A DNA stretch of 64,000 nucleotides, from the NCBI GenBank assembly GCA_949288175.1, contig CASEIV010000008.1, forward strand, positions 18,991 through 82,990, given 5' to 3'. The notes beneath the pieces were generated by a model. It worked only from the letters and a program-made list of their open reading frames with translations, did no database searches and had not been told where the DNA came from. This stretch comes from an uncultured Eubacteriales bacterium (GTDB lineage Bacteria; Bacillota; Clostridia; TANB77; CAG-508). Within the stretch, counting starts at the first letter, position 1. The number at the start of each line of letters is the position of its first letter. A program made the translations under genes and the position numbers. This document shows positions 1 to 9,572 of this stretch, piece after piece.

Positions 1-622
1 AATCGTAAAATTCTTTTTCAAACATGTCTTTGACATCTTTATCTACTTGAAAATGGCATTTTCTAATACTTGGACAAATACAACATATGATATCTTGTGG
101 ATTACTACCAAATTCTTTTACCATTTTTTGAGCCGTTTTGACAGAAATTCTTTGCAAAGTTCCTCTCCAACCAGAATGTGTATTGGCAATGACACGTTTT
201 ACTGGATCAAAAAATAATAATAAGATACAATCTGCATTGGTTGTTGCTAATGCCAAATTGCTTTTATTCGTAATCAGTCCATCTTCTATTCCTTCTTCTG
301 TTAAGCTAAAGTCTGGTTTATCTGTATTCATTTTCCCTTGAACAATTTTAATGGTGTCTGTATGATTTTGATTTGCTTGCACAATATGTGTATCGTTACT
401 CCCAATGCAACTACATAGTTTTTTATATGATTTTCTTGCTAATTCCATTCTTTCCGGTAATGCTGGATTTTGATTTACTGCTGTTGTTTTAAATCCTACA
501 TCTAATCCTAATGCATATGCATGATGAATGATATCTTTATATTCTAATAATTTTCTAAATTGTAAATATCCTATTGTTTTATCCTTTACATGAATTACAT
601 TTTTATTAGATAAATCTTTCAT
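1..622 (-). CDS. pgeF: Peptidoglycan editing factor / multicopper polyphenol oxidase-like (YfiH family), 3' end beyond window
   Basis: Reading the minus strand from an ATG at 622 gives an open frame to the window edge (207 codons), so the C-terminus is missing. The frame carries the family signature: ADCILLLFFDP, then HSGWRGT about 16 residues later, then a Cys-rich CICPSIRKCHF stretch. His and Cys residues of this type bind zinc in the YfiH/LACC1 family. Family members act on purine nucleosides or remove mis-incorporated residues from peptidoglycan precursors; which applies here is not visible. The start has a good Shine-Dalgarno, GAGGTGAAGAT, directly upstream. It lies 80 bp downstream of addB on the same strand. 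Confidence 0.85.
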   Translation of the reverse strand, partial: MKDLSNKNVIHVKDKTIGYLQFRKLLEYKDIIHHAYALGLDVGFKTTAVNQNPALPERMELARKSYKKLCSCIGSNDTHIVQANQNHTDTIKIVQGKMNTDKPDFSLTEEGIEDGLITNKSNLALATTNADCILLLFFDPVKRVIANTHSGWRGTLQRISVKTAQKMVKEFGSNPQDIICCICPSIRKCHFQVDKDVKDMFEKEFYD

Positions 623-702
623 ATCTTCACCTCGTAAAATAAACATTTCGTACATTTTATATTTTTTACTCTTTTACCTGATTTAACTTATCATATCATT
701 TT

Positions 703-3700
703 CTATGATTTTTGAATGTCTTTTTCCATTTTTCTTATTATATCATCTTTTGACAATTTGTTAATATATTGATATGTATTTTCTTTTCTTCTTGAATCAA
801 ACGTACATATAGATTTATATTCACAATATTCACATGGTGTTTTTCCCTCTTTATAATATGGTTTTAAATCAATATTTCCATCAAAGATTTCTTTTCCGAT
901 TTCTTTTATGGTTTGGTAAATATATTTTTGCAATATGCTAAACTCTTCTTGTTTCACACCATTTGTCCATTTTTCAATCACTTCTCCTGATTTACTAATG
1001 GCTGCTGGAACCATTTTAGAATTTCCTGATGTTAAAGAATTATCATTCATTTTGATAACTTTTACATCAGCCACAATTAACCCTTTCATTTTGAAATTTT
1101 TTCTAATCAATTCTTCTATTTCTTCATCTGATATTTTTTTATCTGCTTTTATCATTTGCTCTAATAGTGAAAAATAGAATATTCCTGCTGGAATCAAATC
1201 TTCTTCTTTACATACAGCATCTGCATAAGTTAATAATTGGATTTGCAAACCTGCATACACTTCATTTAAGTCAATATTTTTGCTTGAAGATTTGTAATCA
1301 ATAATTCTTAAATAATTTCCATCTTCTTCTTTTGCAATATCAATTCTATCAATTTTACCAGTGATTTCAATTCTTTTCCCATCTTCTAATTCTAATAAAA
1401 TTGGTTTATATTCCCCTTTTTTATCAAATTCCACTTCTGTTCCTTTAATGGTAAAATCACTGTAAATTAATGTTTGAATAATATATTTTAATGCTTTACT
1501 TACAATCTTCTTTAGTCTTCTTACTAAGATTTTATATTTTACTGTTGCCTTAAAGATGTAATTTTTTGATAACTCTAAATCTTCATCTATGATTTTAGAC
1601 ACGATTTTTTGAATATCTATTTCTTCTAATTCTGCTAAATTCAAGTTGTTTTCATGTACATATTTAAAAAATTCATCAATTGTTTCATGCATAAAAGAGC
1701 CTGTGTTGAAACTTTGGATTCTTAATTCTTCTTTTGGTTTTACTTTTAAACCATATTGTAAATAATAAGAAAATGGACATCTTCTATATTGTTCTAATCT
1801 AGATACACTTGTATGTAGGGTATTTCCATAAAGTTTATCCATATTCTCTTTTTTTAATTTTTTAGGTACATTTGTATAGGTTAGTCCTTCCATATCTTGT
1901 TCTAATCTTGTATTCCATTTTGAATTTTGTTTATACCAATCATATACTGCATACCATAGTTTTTCTATATCTTCTTTATTTTTTAATTGATATAATTTTT
2001 CTAATAATTCTTCATAGGTAATATTTTGACCTACGATTTCATATTTTTTGTTTATAACATCACTTTGCTCTTCTAGTTTTGGAAAAATCTTCTTAATTTT
2101 ATGAATTAAGATAGATGGTCTTAAAGCTTTTCCTTCTCCATCTGATGAAGCATAAGATAAATACATTTTTTGCTCAGCAGTTGTCAATACTTTATATATA
2201 TTAAAGTTTTCTTCATATAAATTTTCTAATGTTCCATTAGCCAATTCCATACCATCATTTTTTAATTGCTCTCTATCTGCATCATTTAAAAATCCCTCAT
2301 CTTTATTCACACTTGGAAAAACACCATCATTTAGTCCAATGACAAATACAATATCTACTTTATGACTTCTTGTTCTATCCACATCTCCCAATGTCACTTG
2401 ATCTTGTGTTGCTGGAATCTTACCCAATTCACTATTTTTTAATCCGATTTTTAAAATTTTGCTATAAGTGTCAATCGTCATCTTATCTTCTTGGAATACC
2501 AAAACAATTTCATCTAATACTTCTAGAATGATGTTATAACTTTCAATATATTCATTTGATAAATCAATTAGTCCATTTTCTTCTAGCCATTTTACTTTTT
2601 TAGAAATTTTTTCTTCTATATGTTGTTCTTGCAAAAATGTATAAATTTGCTTTGTAATGTTCATTGCTGTCTTTTCTTTATCTATGTTCTTTTTTAAAAC
2701 AACTAATGGTTGTATGATTTGTTTTCTGATTTCATTTAGTCTTTCAATTTCTTGTTTTTTGGATTCATCTTCCATTTCATATTTGAAATCTTCTTTCCAT
2801 TTATTTCGTTTTATTCCCCATTTGGTACAATAATTTTCTAATCGAAAGATTTCGTCATCTTCTATGTCTAAAAAGCCTAATTTAATATAATTAAACATGG
2901 CTTCACTTGTATAATTGTTTGTAAAGATTTCAAAAATGGAAAGTACATATTGTACAATGATATTTTGATTTAAATCTCTTTTTTCATCTATAAACACAGG
3001 TATATCATATTTTGCAAAAATACTCCTTACTAATGAAGAATACATATCTATATTTTTGGTAATGATTGCTATATCTTTATATCTTAAATGGTTTTCTCTT
3101 ACCATTTTACAAATGGTTTTTGCCACATTTTCAATTTCTGAATATCTATTTTTTGCTAGAAATAGATGTATGTTTTCCACATTTTTTGCATATTTTGTGG
3201 ATTTTGTACTTAATAAATTTTGACTCAAGACTTGTAATTCTTCATTTTTTAATCGATATTGCTTTTCTAAATTAACAGGTTCTTCTAATTGGAAATGATT
3301 TTCATCAATCATTCGAATTAACTTTTTTAATGTTTGTTTATTTGAGTAAAACACATCTATATCTGGATTGGTTTCCATTTCTAAATTATCAATACACATC
3401 GTGATATTCACTTGTTTTGCATATTTTATAAATTGTTTTATCACTTCATATTCTTGTGCTGTATAACCTGAAAATTCATCTATATAAATAATACTATTTT
3501 TTATCCAACTTAAATTCTCTATGTTTTTTGCTAAGAAATCTAATAAATCTGTTTCTTCAATATAATTTTGTGAAATTTGTTCTTCATAATTTTGATAAAT
3601 GAATCGGATATCCTCTAATTTTGTTTTTAAATATTTGTCTTCTAATTTTTCAATCTCTTTATCTAATATATCTAATGTGATTCCATGTTTTTTTAATTCT

Positions 3701-4065
3701 GTAATGCTTTGCATTCCAATCTCTATATTTTCATCACTTTTCCCTAAGAATTGAAAATCATTTTGATGTTTTGATAGGATTGAATATATCAGCATGGCTT
3801 TTCCACATTTTGATAAATTGGTTTTGTTTCTTCCTCCTATTTCATTTAAAGCCCTATTGGCCATTCTACTAAATGTAATAACCTCTGCATTCATGACTGC
3901 TTTTTCTTTTAAAAATCCCATTAAGTTCTTTTCTGCAGTAAATGAAAATTGTTCTGGAGTAATGTAATATATATTTTCTTCTTTTTCTATTAAATTCGCA
4001 ATTTCTGAAAAACACAAACTACTTTTTCCTGTTCCTGTTTTTCCATAAATGATTCTTAAACCCAT
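703..4065 (-). CDS. addB: ATP-dependent helicase/nuclease AddAB, subunit B
   Basis: This 1120-residue protein matches AddB of the AddAB/RexAB recombination-repair enzyme, which resects double-strand breaks and recognises Chi. The N-terminus has a Walker A motif, GKTGTGKSS (about residues 9-17). The C-terminal nuclease domain carries RIIDYKSS. The iron-sulfur cluster cysteines are visible: one in RRCPFSYY and three near the C-terminus at 1078, 1081 and 1087 (C-x2-C-x5-C), the spacing known for Bacillus AddB. Length is about normal for the family. The partner addA, usually immediately downstream, is not in this window; the next gene on this strand is pgeF. A terminator at 4142-4170 separates it from the glycosylase gene upstream. 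Confidence 0.93.
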   Translation of the reverse strand: MGLRIIYGKTGTGKSSLCFSEIANLIEKEENIYYITPEQFSFTAEKNLMGFLKEKAVMNAEVITFSRMANRALNEIGGRNKTNLSKCGKAMLIYSILSKHQNDFQFLGKSDENIEIGMQSITELKKHGITLDILDKEIEKLEDKYLKTKLEDIRFIYQNYEEQISQNYIEETDLLDFLAKNIENLSWIKNSIIYIDEFSGYTAQEYEVIKQFIKYAKQVNITMCIDNLEMETNPDIDVFYSNKQTLKKLIRMIDENHFQLEEPVNLEKQYRLKNEELQVLSQNLLSTKSTKYAKNVENIHLFLAKNRYSEIENVAKTICKMVRENHLRYKDIAIITKNIDMYSSLVRSIFAKYDIPVFIDEKRDLNQNIIVQYVLSIFEIFTNNYTSEAMFNYIKLGFLDIEDDEIFRLENYCTKWGIKRNKWKEDFKYEMEDESKKQEIERLNEIRKQIIQPLVVLKKNIDKEKTAMNITKQIYTFLQEQHIEEKISKKVKWLEENGLIDLSNEYIESYNIILEVLDEIVLVFQEDKMTIDTYSKILKIGLKNSELGKIPATQDQVTLGDVDRTRSHKVDIVFVIGLNDGVFPSVNKDEGFLNDADREQLKNDGMELANGTLENLYEENFNIYKVLTTAEQKMYLSYASSDGEGKALRPSILIHKIKKIFPKLEEQSDVINKKYEIVGQNITYEELLEKLYQLKNKEDIEKLWYAVYDWYKQNSKWNTRLEQDMEGLTYTNVPKKLKKENMDKLYGNTLHTSVSRLEQYRRCPFSYYLQYGLKVKPKEELRIQSFNTGSFMHETIDEFFKYVHENNLNLAELEEIDIQKIVSKIIDEDLELSKNYIFKATVKYKILVRRLKKIVSKALKYIIQTLIYSDFTIKGTEVEFDKKGEYKPILLELEDGKRIEITGKIDRIDIAKEEDGNYLRIIDYKSSSKNIDLNEVYAGLQIQLLTYADAVCKEEDLIPAGIFYFSLLEQMIKADKKISDEEIEELIRKNFKMKGLIVADVKVIKMNDNSLTSGNSKMVPAAISKSGEVIEKWTNGVKQEEFSILQKYIYQTIKEIGKEIFDGNIDLKPYYKEGKTPCEYCEYKSICTFDSRRKENTYQYINKLSKDDIIRKMEKDIQKS

Positions 4066-4141
4066 AAATTTCTCCTTTTTGTCTCATTGAGTTCGTTTGT
4101 CTATGCGACATTTCTTTTGTAAATTTTATAATACAATAGAA

Positions 4142-4170
4142 AAAATAGCAAGGTGTTTTCTTGCTATTTT
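4142..4170 (-). terminator. Rho-independent terminator after the 8-oxoguanine glycosylase gene
   Basis: An 11-bp perfect stem (AAAATAGCAAG / CTTGCTATTTT) with a 7-nt loop lies 20 bp past the stop codon. On the minus strand it is followed by a T-rich run. It isolates the glycosylase gene from addB. Confidence 0.8.
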
Positions 4171-4189
4171 CTTTCTATTTTTCAATCCA

Positions 4190-5059
4190 TTAGGCTTCTC
4201 TTCTCCAATAAAACAAATATTGTTGCGCTAATCCTGCCAAATCTCCAAATTTTTCTTTAGCTAATGTTTCTATTTGCTTTTTATTTATTTTTGTTTCATC
4301 TTTATTTTGGATATATAAATCATTCATGACTCTTCTTACCCATACATCTATTGGAAATACCTCTAAACGTTTCAGGTCAGAAAATAGTAATATACAATCC
4401 GCAACTTTGGGTCCTACTCCTGAAAGTGTTAGTAATTTTTCTTTTACTTTCATTGTATTTGGATTTTTCTCCAATTCTTCTAAATCCACTGTTCCATCTA
4501 ATATCATTTTTGTGGTTTCATAAATCCTAACATCTCTAAATCCTAATCCTAAATCTCTATACTTTTTTACTGTAACATTTTTTAGTTCTTCTGGTGTTGG
4601 AAATGTGTAATATGCTTTTTCTTTCCATTCTATCTTTTTTCCATATGCTTTTGATAATCTTTCAATAATCCCTTTAATTCTTGGTATATTGTTATTAGCA
4701 GAAATGATAAAAGATATAATGGTTTCCCACAAATCTTGATTTAAGATTCTAATACCTTTACCATATGCAATACTTGTTTTCATATACTCGTCTTTTTTAG
4801 ATAATTCTTCTTTTATTTTTTCATAATTTCTATCTAAATCAAAATATGTATATATTTCCTCTTCTAGATTTCCATTTTTACATATACCAGAAAACACGTA
4901 ATCTTTTCCTTCTTTTTTGACATTCACTACATTTTCTTTCCATATTCCTGTATAACTTCCATCTTTTTGTTCATTCCATCGAAAACATTGTCCACATTCA
5001 AAGATGTCCCTTAATTCAAAAGTTTCTGGATTTTTTAATATATATTGCTGTTCTTTCAT
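4190..5059 (-). CDS. ogg: 8-oxoguanine DNA glycosylase / AP lyase (OGG1 type)
   Basis: This 289-residue HhH-GPD glycosylase should excise 8-oxoguanine and nick the abasic site. The helix-hairpin-helix reads LSGVGPKVADC, with Lys about 218 matching the catalytic Lys of OGG1. FPIDVWVRR follows, with Asp about 238 matching the catalytic Asp. The N-terminal CGQCFRW motif is typical of clostridial and archaeal OGG1-like enzymes. The frame is open upstream to 5158, but AAGAAAGGA sits 12 nt before the internal ATG at 5059 and the extra residues do not resemble the family, so 5059 is taken as the start. It is flanked by terminators on both sides, so it is probably monocistronic. Confidence 0.9.
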   Translation of the reverse strand: MKEQQYILKNPETFELRDIFECGQCFRWNEQKDGSYTGIWKENVVNVKKEGKDYVFSGICKNGNLEEEIYTYFDLDRNYEKIKEELSKKDEYMKTSIAYGKGIRILNQDLWETIISFIISANNNIPRIKGIIERLSKAYGKKIEWKEKAYYTFPTPEELKNVTVKKYRDLGLGFRDVRIYETTKMILDGTVDLEELEKNPNTMKVKEKLLTLSGVGPKVADCILLFSDLKRLEVFPIDVWVRRVMNDLYIQNKDETKINKKQIETLAKEKFGDLAGLAQQYLFYWRREA

Positions 5060-5173
5060 TTTTAAGTCAATTCCTTTCTTAAGTACAAATTTAGTCAGAA
5101 AAAAAAGTTTGTTATGGTTAAAATTGGAATTATTTTTAATCCATTTAACTCTATTCAATTATATCATATAAAG

Positions 5174-5208
5174 AAAAATTACTCTATACTTTCGTATAAA
5201 GTAATTTT
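5174..5208 (-). terminator. Terminator after the sigma-factor remnant
   Basis: Hairpin with arms AAATTACT..TATAC and GTATA..AGTAATTT, one mismatch and a TTTC loop. On the minus strand it is followed by TTTTTC. It lies about 28 bp past the stop at 5237. Confidence 0.7.
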
Positions 5209-5236
5209 ATGATTTTATCTATTCTATCTTTTCTTT

Positions 5237-5620
5237 CTATTCTGCCCTATAACCACTTGCATTCATTTGATTAATAATACTTCCCTGCATTCCAATTACT
5301 AAATCTTTGTTGCCATCTAATGCATTGTATTTTAATATGGTATATTCTGCATATCGATATTCTGTGCTACCACCATCTTGATAATAGGCTTCTTCACAAA
5401 ATCCATATTTTTCATCTTGTTTTGCTTGTTCTAATATATCTTGGACTTTGATAACTCCTTGTTTTAAAGCATCTTCTAGAGAGTATACCATATCTCCTTC
5501 TATGGTAATAGAAACATCTCCTGCAATCGTATATACTCCGAAATCCAAATTATCAAATTGATTTTTTTCTGCAATTTTGTTTACCCCCATATTCTTTCTA
5601 CCCATATGTTCCTGGTACAA
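5237..5620 (-). pseudogene. C-terminal remnant of a protein encoded next to an ECF sigma factor
   Basis: The frame (127 codons, only a TTG start at 5620 with no clear ribosome site) lacks the signal peptide or membrane anchor expected for such a protein. It ends in a domain with the pattern SLEDALKQG, DGGSTEYRYAEYTI and LDGNKDLVIG. I recall similar C-terminal domains in clostridial extracytoplasmic proteins encoded beside ECF sigma factors, but no family name is certain. It overlaps the end of the truncated sigma gene by 23 bp in another frame. The simplest reading is a deletion that removed sigma region 4 and the N-terminus of this gene. It could still be translated as a short cytoplasmic protein. 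Confidence 0.5.
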
Positions 5621-5975
5621 ATTCCACTTTTATCGTATCTATTTTTTCATCTATCTCATTATTCTTATTTTCTATTTCATATATCGTATCTAATGAAACT
5701 TCTCCCTTTTTCTTTTTTAGATAATTTAAAGTTTCATTTTTTGCAAGTGTATATAGCCATGTTATTTCTTTATCAGATGGAAGTTTTGTTTTATCTAGTT
5801 CTTTTATTTTCGTGAAAACAATTTGCATGATATCTTCTGCATCTTCTTTATTTTTTACTATAGAAAAAGCAATACCATAAACCATTTTATGGTATTGGCT
5901 ATATAATTCTTCTAACCCTTTTGGGTCATCTTTTTTTATTTTTAAAAATATAGATTTTGATTCTTCTTTATTCAT
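5598..5975 (-). pseudogene. ECF-type RNA polymerase sigma factor lacking region 4
   Basis: The 125-residue product begins like an ECF sigma factor. Region 2 is clear: LEELYSQYHKMVYGIAFSI, then NKEDAEDIMQIVFTKI, then WLYTLAKNETLNYLKKKK. After EIDEKIDTIK, where region 4 (the -35-binding helix-turn-helix) should start, only about nine unrelated residues follow before a stop. Usual family length is 160-190 residues. No region 4 is found in any frame before the next gene remnant, so this is a deletion rather than a simple frameshift. A protein with only region 2 would not recognise a normal -35 element. It lies 60 bp downstream of the histidine kinase gene. Confidence 0.65.
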
Positions 5976-6034
5976 TTTTATCCTATATTCCCTTTTATTT
6001 TTTATGCCTTTATTCTACCATAAAAATACCATAA

Positions 6035-6919
6035 TTAAAATTCTATTTTGATAATTAAGTAGCCTTTGACATATTCAGCAGATATTTCTCCTCCATTTAG
6101 TTCCACAAGTTGTTTACTAATAGATAATCCTAATCCTGTAGATTTTTTGGCATTTTCGACTGTAAAATATCTATCAAAAATTTTTTGTACTGTTGTTGCA
6201 TCTAATGAAGTAGCTTTATTTGAGAATGTTATCATTCCTTTTTCATTTAATTCTACTTTAAAATCTCCGTTACTATATTTGCAAACATTTGATAAAATAT
6301 TCTCAAATACACGAATGATACTATGTTTATCTAAATCCTTATATATTTTTTGTTCACATATTTCAAGTTTTGGATTAATCTGTTTCTCTCTAAAAAAATG
6401 ATACATATTTGCCAAAGTTTCTTCTAGGATTTCATTCATACAGCACTTTTCTTTTTTTATCTTTGTACCGATATCCATTGTTTTTGAAAATTCAAATAAT
6501 TGCTCTGTAAGTTCTGTTAATTCGTTAGATTTCTTCTCAACTATTTTTAAATATTGTTTTTGTTTATTAGATAAATTTTCTTGTTGTATCAAATCAATAT
6601 ATCCTTTAATGGCTGTTAAAGGTGTTCTTAAGTCATGTGAAATATTCGTTATTATTTTCTTTAATTCTTGATTTCCACTTTTATATTGTAACCTTTGTTT
6701 TCTTAACTCTGTAAGGTTATCATTTATATTTATCGTTAAATTTTTAATATCCTTATCTGATGAGGATATGGTTATTATATTATTCGTATCTGCTTTTAAT
6801 ATGTAAGTAAAAGATTTCTCGATTTCTTTAATCGAATGTTTTATTAAACATAATTTTAATATTAAAACTATAGATATACAAAATAATATAATCGTTAGCA
6901 ATAATAAACTAATATTCAC
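6035..6919 (-). CDS. Sensor histidine kinase of a peptide-resistance type two-component system
   Basis: This 294-residue kinase starts at a GTG codon with AGGAGG 5 nt upstream. One N-terminal membrane segment (residues 3-27) is followed by a short linker, a HisKA domain with NISHDLRTPLTAIKG (phospho-accepting His), and a HATPase domain with an N box (ENILSNVCKYS) and a G2 box (GLGLSISKQL). Extracytoplasmic sequence is very short, as in intramembrane-sensing kinases linked to ABC transporters. It is the last gene of the operon response regulator, ABC ATPase, ABC permease, kinase, 9 bp after the permease. The ligand is unknown; cationic peptides or lantibiotics are the usual inputs of this arrangement. 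Confidence 0.88.
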   Translation of the reverse strand: MNISLLLLTIILFCISIVLILKLCLIKHSIKEIEKSFTYILKADTNNIITISSSDKDIKNLTININDNLTELRKQRLQYKSGNQELKKIITNISHDLRTPLTAIKGYIDLIQQENLSNKQKQYLKIVEKKSNELTELTEQLFEFSKTMDIGTKIKKEKCCMNEILEETLANMYHFFREKQINPKLEICEQKIYKDLDKHSIIRVFENILSNVCKYSNGDFKVELNEKGMITFSNKATSLDATTVQKIFDRYFTVENAKKSTGLGLSISKQLVELNGGEISAEYVKGYLIIKIEF

Positions 6920-6928
6920 TTTTTCCTC

Positions 6929-7750
6929 CTATTTTAGTTCCTTTTTAGAAAAAACATATATTCCCAATATATTTATAGCACATATTAGAATAATAGAATA
7001 GATAGGCATTTGTTTCAAATACTCTGGATCATTACTTCCGATTTCCATAGCCTGTCCTTGTGGAATTGAAAGATAAATCATTCTTGCTTGTTTAACTTTT
7101 TCATCTCCTGGATAATTCGGATCAAGTTCTTGACTTATTATATGAGAAATACCATTTTCATCTGTATATGTATTAGTTATATACTTATCCATATTTGCAG
7201 TTAAAGATATTGAACCTCCTGCTATAAACATTGTTATAAAAAGAATGATACATATTGTTGTTGATACTGTTATTTCAGAGCATATCATAGATATAAAGTT
7301 AAAAATAGAGCAAAATGATATGATGACTAAAACAGTATTGAATAGTACCATTGCAAATTGAGATAATGGCATCTGCAGTTGTCCAAATAAAGGAATACCA
7401 ATTATAAATACGAATACTAGATACACAATTTCGCATAAAATAGATGCTATTGTACTAATAATAAGATTTGCTAAAAAAATTGAAATTCTACTATGTCCTA
7501 CTATAATTTTATTTCTTATAATTCCTTGTGAATGTTCTTTTCCAACAAAGATACTTACAAATATTGCAATAAAAAGTCCTATATACATTATAAATTCGTT
7601 TATAATTTTATCTAAATGCACATTTACATTTTCATTTGATGCATATCTAAATAGTGTAAATCCTGCTATTCCAATGGTTAAAAACACAAATAACCAAAAT
7701 ATAATATCTTTTTTTAATCTAAAAAAACCTGCTTTTAATAGTTTAATCAT
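6929..7750 (-). CDS. ABC-2 type transporter permease
   Basis: About 273 residues with six or so hydrophobic segments (near residues 15-35, 55-75, 95-125, 130-150, 165-190 and the C-terminus) and a long extracytoplasmic loop before the last one. This is the layout of ABC-2 permeases of lantibiotic-immunity or daunorubicin-type exporters. The ATG at 7750 is preferred over an upstream GTG at 7759 because AGGAGG lies 8 nt before it. The gene overlaps the end of the ATPase gene by 8 bp (ATGATTAA), so the two are translationally coupled and probably form one transporter. Confidence 0.82.
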   Translation of the reverse strand: MIKLLKAGFFRLKKDIIFWLFVFLTIGIAGFTLFRYASNENVNVHLDKIINEFIMYIGLFIAIFVSIFVGKEHSQGIIRNKIIVGHSRISIFLANLIISTIASILCEIVYLVFVFIIGIPLFGQLQMPLSQFAMVLFNTVLVIISFCSIFNFISMICSEITVSTTICIILFITMFIAGGSISLTANMDKYITNTYTDENGISHIISQELDPNYPGDEKVKQARMIYLSIPQGQAMEIGSNDPEYLKQMPIYSIILICAINILGIYVFSKKELK

Positions 7751-8657
7751 TATTTGCACCTCCTATTAAATTCAAATAATAGTTCTCTAATGATTCTCCT
7801 TTTTCTTGAAAATCATTTACTATACAATTTCTTTTAGAAAGTGCAATAACAAGTTCTGACACATTTACTTTCTCATATATATCAATCTTTTCATTAGAAA
7901 TAACTTTATAATGTAAATTTTCTTCTTCTAAATATTTAACACATTCTTTTAAGTTAGTTACATGAATTTGTGTTCTAATTTTAAAATTTTGTTCTAATTC
8001 ATCTTTATCAATCTCTTTTATAATTCTTCCTTTGTCTATAATACCATAACAGGTTGCAATTTTAGATAATTCATCTAAATAATGACTAGAAATCAAGAAA
8101 GTAATACCTTTTTCTCTATTTAATGTTAAAATTAATTCTCTTATTTCTATTATTCCCTCAGGGTCTAATCCGTTTATAGGTTCATCTAAAATTAATAAAT
8201 CAGGATGACCAACTAAGCTAATTGCTATTCCTATCCTTTGTTTCATTCCCAAAGAAAAATGTTTAGCAGTTTTTTTACCTGTGTTTTCCAATCCTACAAG
8301 TTTAAGTATTTCATCCAATTTACTATATGAAGGCAAACCTATAATTTTATACTGTTCTTTAAGATTATCTATTGCTGTCATATCTGAGCAGATTGATGGT
8401 GTTTCTATTATTCCACCTATTCTTTTTCTTGCTTCTGCAATTTTTCTACTATTATTAGAAATACCATAAATAGTATATTCTCCTGATGTAACTTTTTGTA
8501 AACCACAAAGTAGCCTTATTAAAGTAGTTTTTCCGGCTCCATTTTTTCCTATTAATCCATATATAGCACCTTTTGGAATGTGCATAGAAAGATTATTTAA
8601 GGCTTTAAAATGCCCATACTTTTTTTCAATATTATTTGCTTCTAAAATATATTCCAT
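7743..8657 (-). CDS. ABC transporter ATP-binding protein (bacitracin/lantibiotic export type)
   Basis: A 304-residue ATPase with Walker A IGKNGAGKTTLIRLL, signature FSLGMKQRIGIA, Walker B DLLILDEPINGLDP and the H-loop in ISSHYLDELS. The C-terminal extension of about 80 residues is common in BcrA-like drug and lantibiotic exporters. The frame is open to 8690, but AAGGAGG sits just before the ATG at 8657, and the protein there begins MEYILEANNIEKKYG as expected. It is the second gene of the operon and should work with the overlapping permease. Confidence 0.9.
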   Translation of the reverse strand: MEYILEANNIEKKYGHFKALNNLSMHIPKGAIYGLIGKNGAGKTTLIRLLCGLQKVTSGEYTIYGISNNSRKIAEARKRIGGIIETPSICSDMTAIDNLKEQYKIIGLPSYSKLDEILKLVGLENTGKKTAKHFSLGMKQRIGIAISLVGHPDLLILDEPINGLDPEGIIEIRELILTLNREKGITFLISSHYLDELSKIATCYGIIDKGRIIKEIDKDELEQNFKIRTQIHVTNLKECVKYLEEENLHYKVISNEKIDIYEKVNVSELVIALSKRNCIVNDFQEKGESLENYYLNLIGGANND

Positions 8658-8741
8658 TTTCTCCTCCTTTCTTATGAAAAATTTTATCATAAAATAGTTA
8701 AGAAAATAGTTAAAACTTAGTTAAGAAATAATAAAGATTTT

Positions 8742-9413
8742 TTAATCGTATAATTTAAAACCAATCCCCCATACAGATTCAATATATTCTTCTTCCGTTA
8801 CTTGCCTTATTTTCTTCCTTATATTACTAATATGTACCTTTAATGAATTTTCATCACAATCTAATGTATCTTGACTAATACACTCTAATAGCTTTGATTT
8901 GGTCACTACTTGTTTGGGATTTAATAATAATTGTTTCATTATCGCATATTCTGTTTTGGTTAGATATATTAGACTCTCTCCTATACATACTGTATGATTT
9001 TCTTGATTCAACACCATATGTCTATACGTTAATTCTGCATTTTTATAATTTTCTTTTCTATCTTTATCCATTCTAAATTGTACCTGTATTCTAGCCAATA
9101 ATTCCTCTGTTGAAAATGGTTTTGTCAGATAATCATTTGCACCACTTAATAAAGCATTTACTTTGTCTTCTGGAGAAATTTTGGCACTAAGGACAATAAT
9201 AGGGATGTCCTTTACTTTTTTTATAATATCTTCTCCATTTAATCCTGGTAACATTAAATCTAATAAGATTAAATCTACTTTTTCTCTTTCTAAAACCATT
9301 AAAGCTTCTGTTCCAGAATAACTATCTACAACTTTGTAATTTTCTTTTTCCAATACCTCTTTTATATAATTATGAATATCTGTATTATCTTCTACAATTA
9401 ATATAGTTTTCAT
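8742..9413 (-). CDS. OmpR/PhoB-family response regulator
   Basis: A 223-residue regulator. The receiver domain has the acidic pair VEDN, the phospho-acceptor Asp in LILLDLMLPG, and the conserved Lys in DYLTKPFS. The C-terminal winged helix ends with the usual SVWGIGFKLYD. It is the first gene of the four-gene operon whose last gene is the cognate kinase. It most likely activates the downstream ABC transporter operon in response to the kinase signal, as in BceRS-like modules. A gap of 84 bp separates it from the ATPase gene, enough for an internal promoter. Confidence 0.9.
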   Translation of the reverse strand: MKTILIVEDNTDIHNYIKEVLEKENYKVVDSYSGTEALMVLEREKVDLILLDLMLPGLNGEDIIKKVKDIPIIVLSAKISPEDKVNALLSGANDYLTKPFSTEELLARIQVQFRMDKDRKENYKNAELTYRHMVLNQENHTVCIGESLIYLTKTEYAIMKQLLLNPKQVVTKSKLLECISQDTLDCDENSLKVHISNIRKKIRQVTEEEYIESVWGIGFKLYD

Positions 9414-9572
9414 CCCTGTTTCCTTCCCTTATTTACTATTACCTACTAAAAGCAAAATTGCCAATCGATTAATAATTTTTTAATTTATCTTCCCTTTTTA
9501 TATAATTTACATGTTCATATTAGCATAAAAATATATAATTCTCAACATAAAACAGGGAAACTTGAGAGATTT

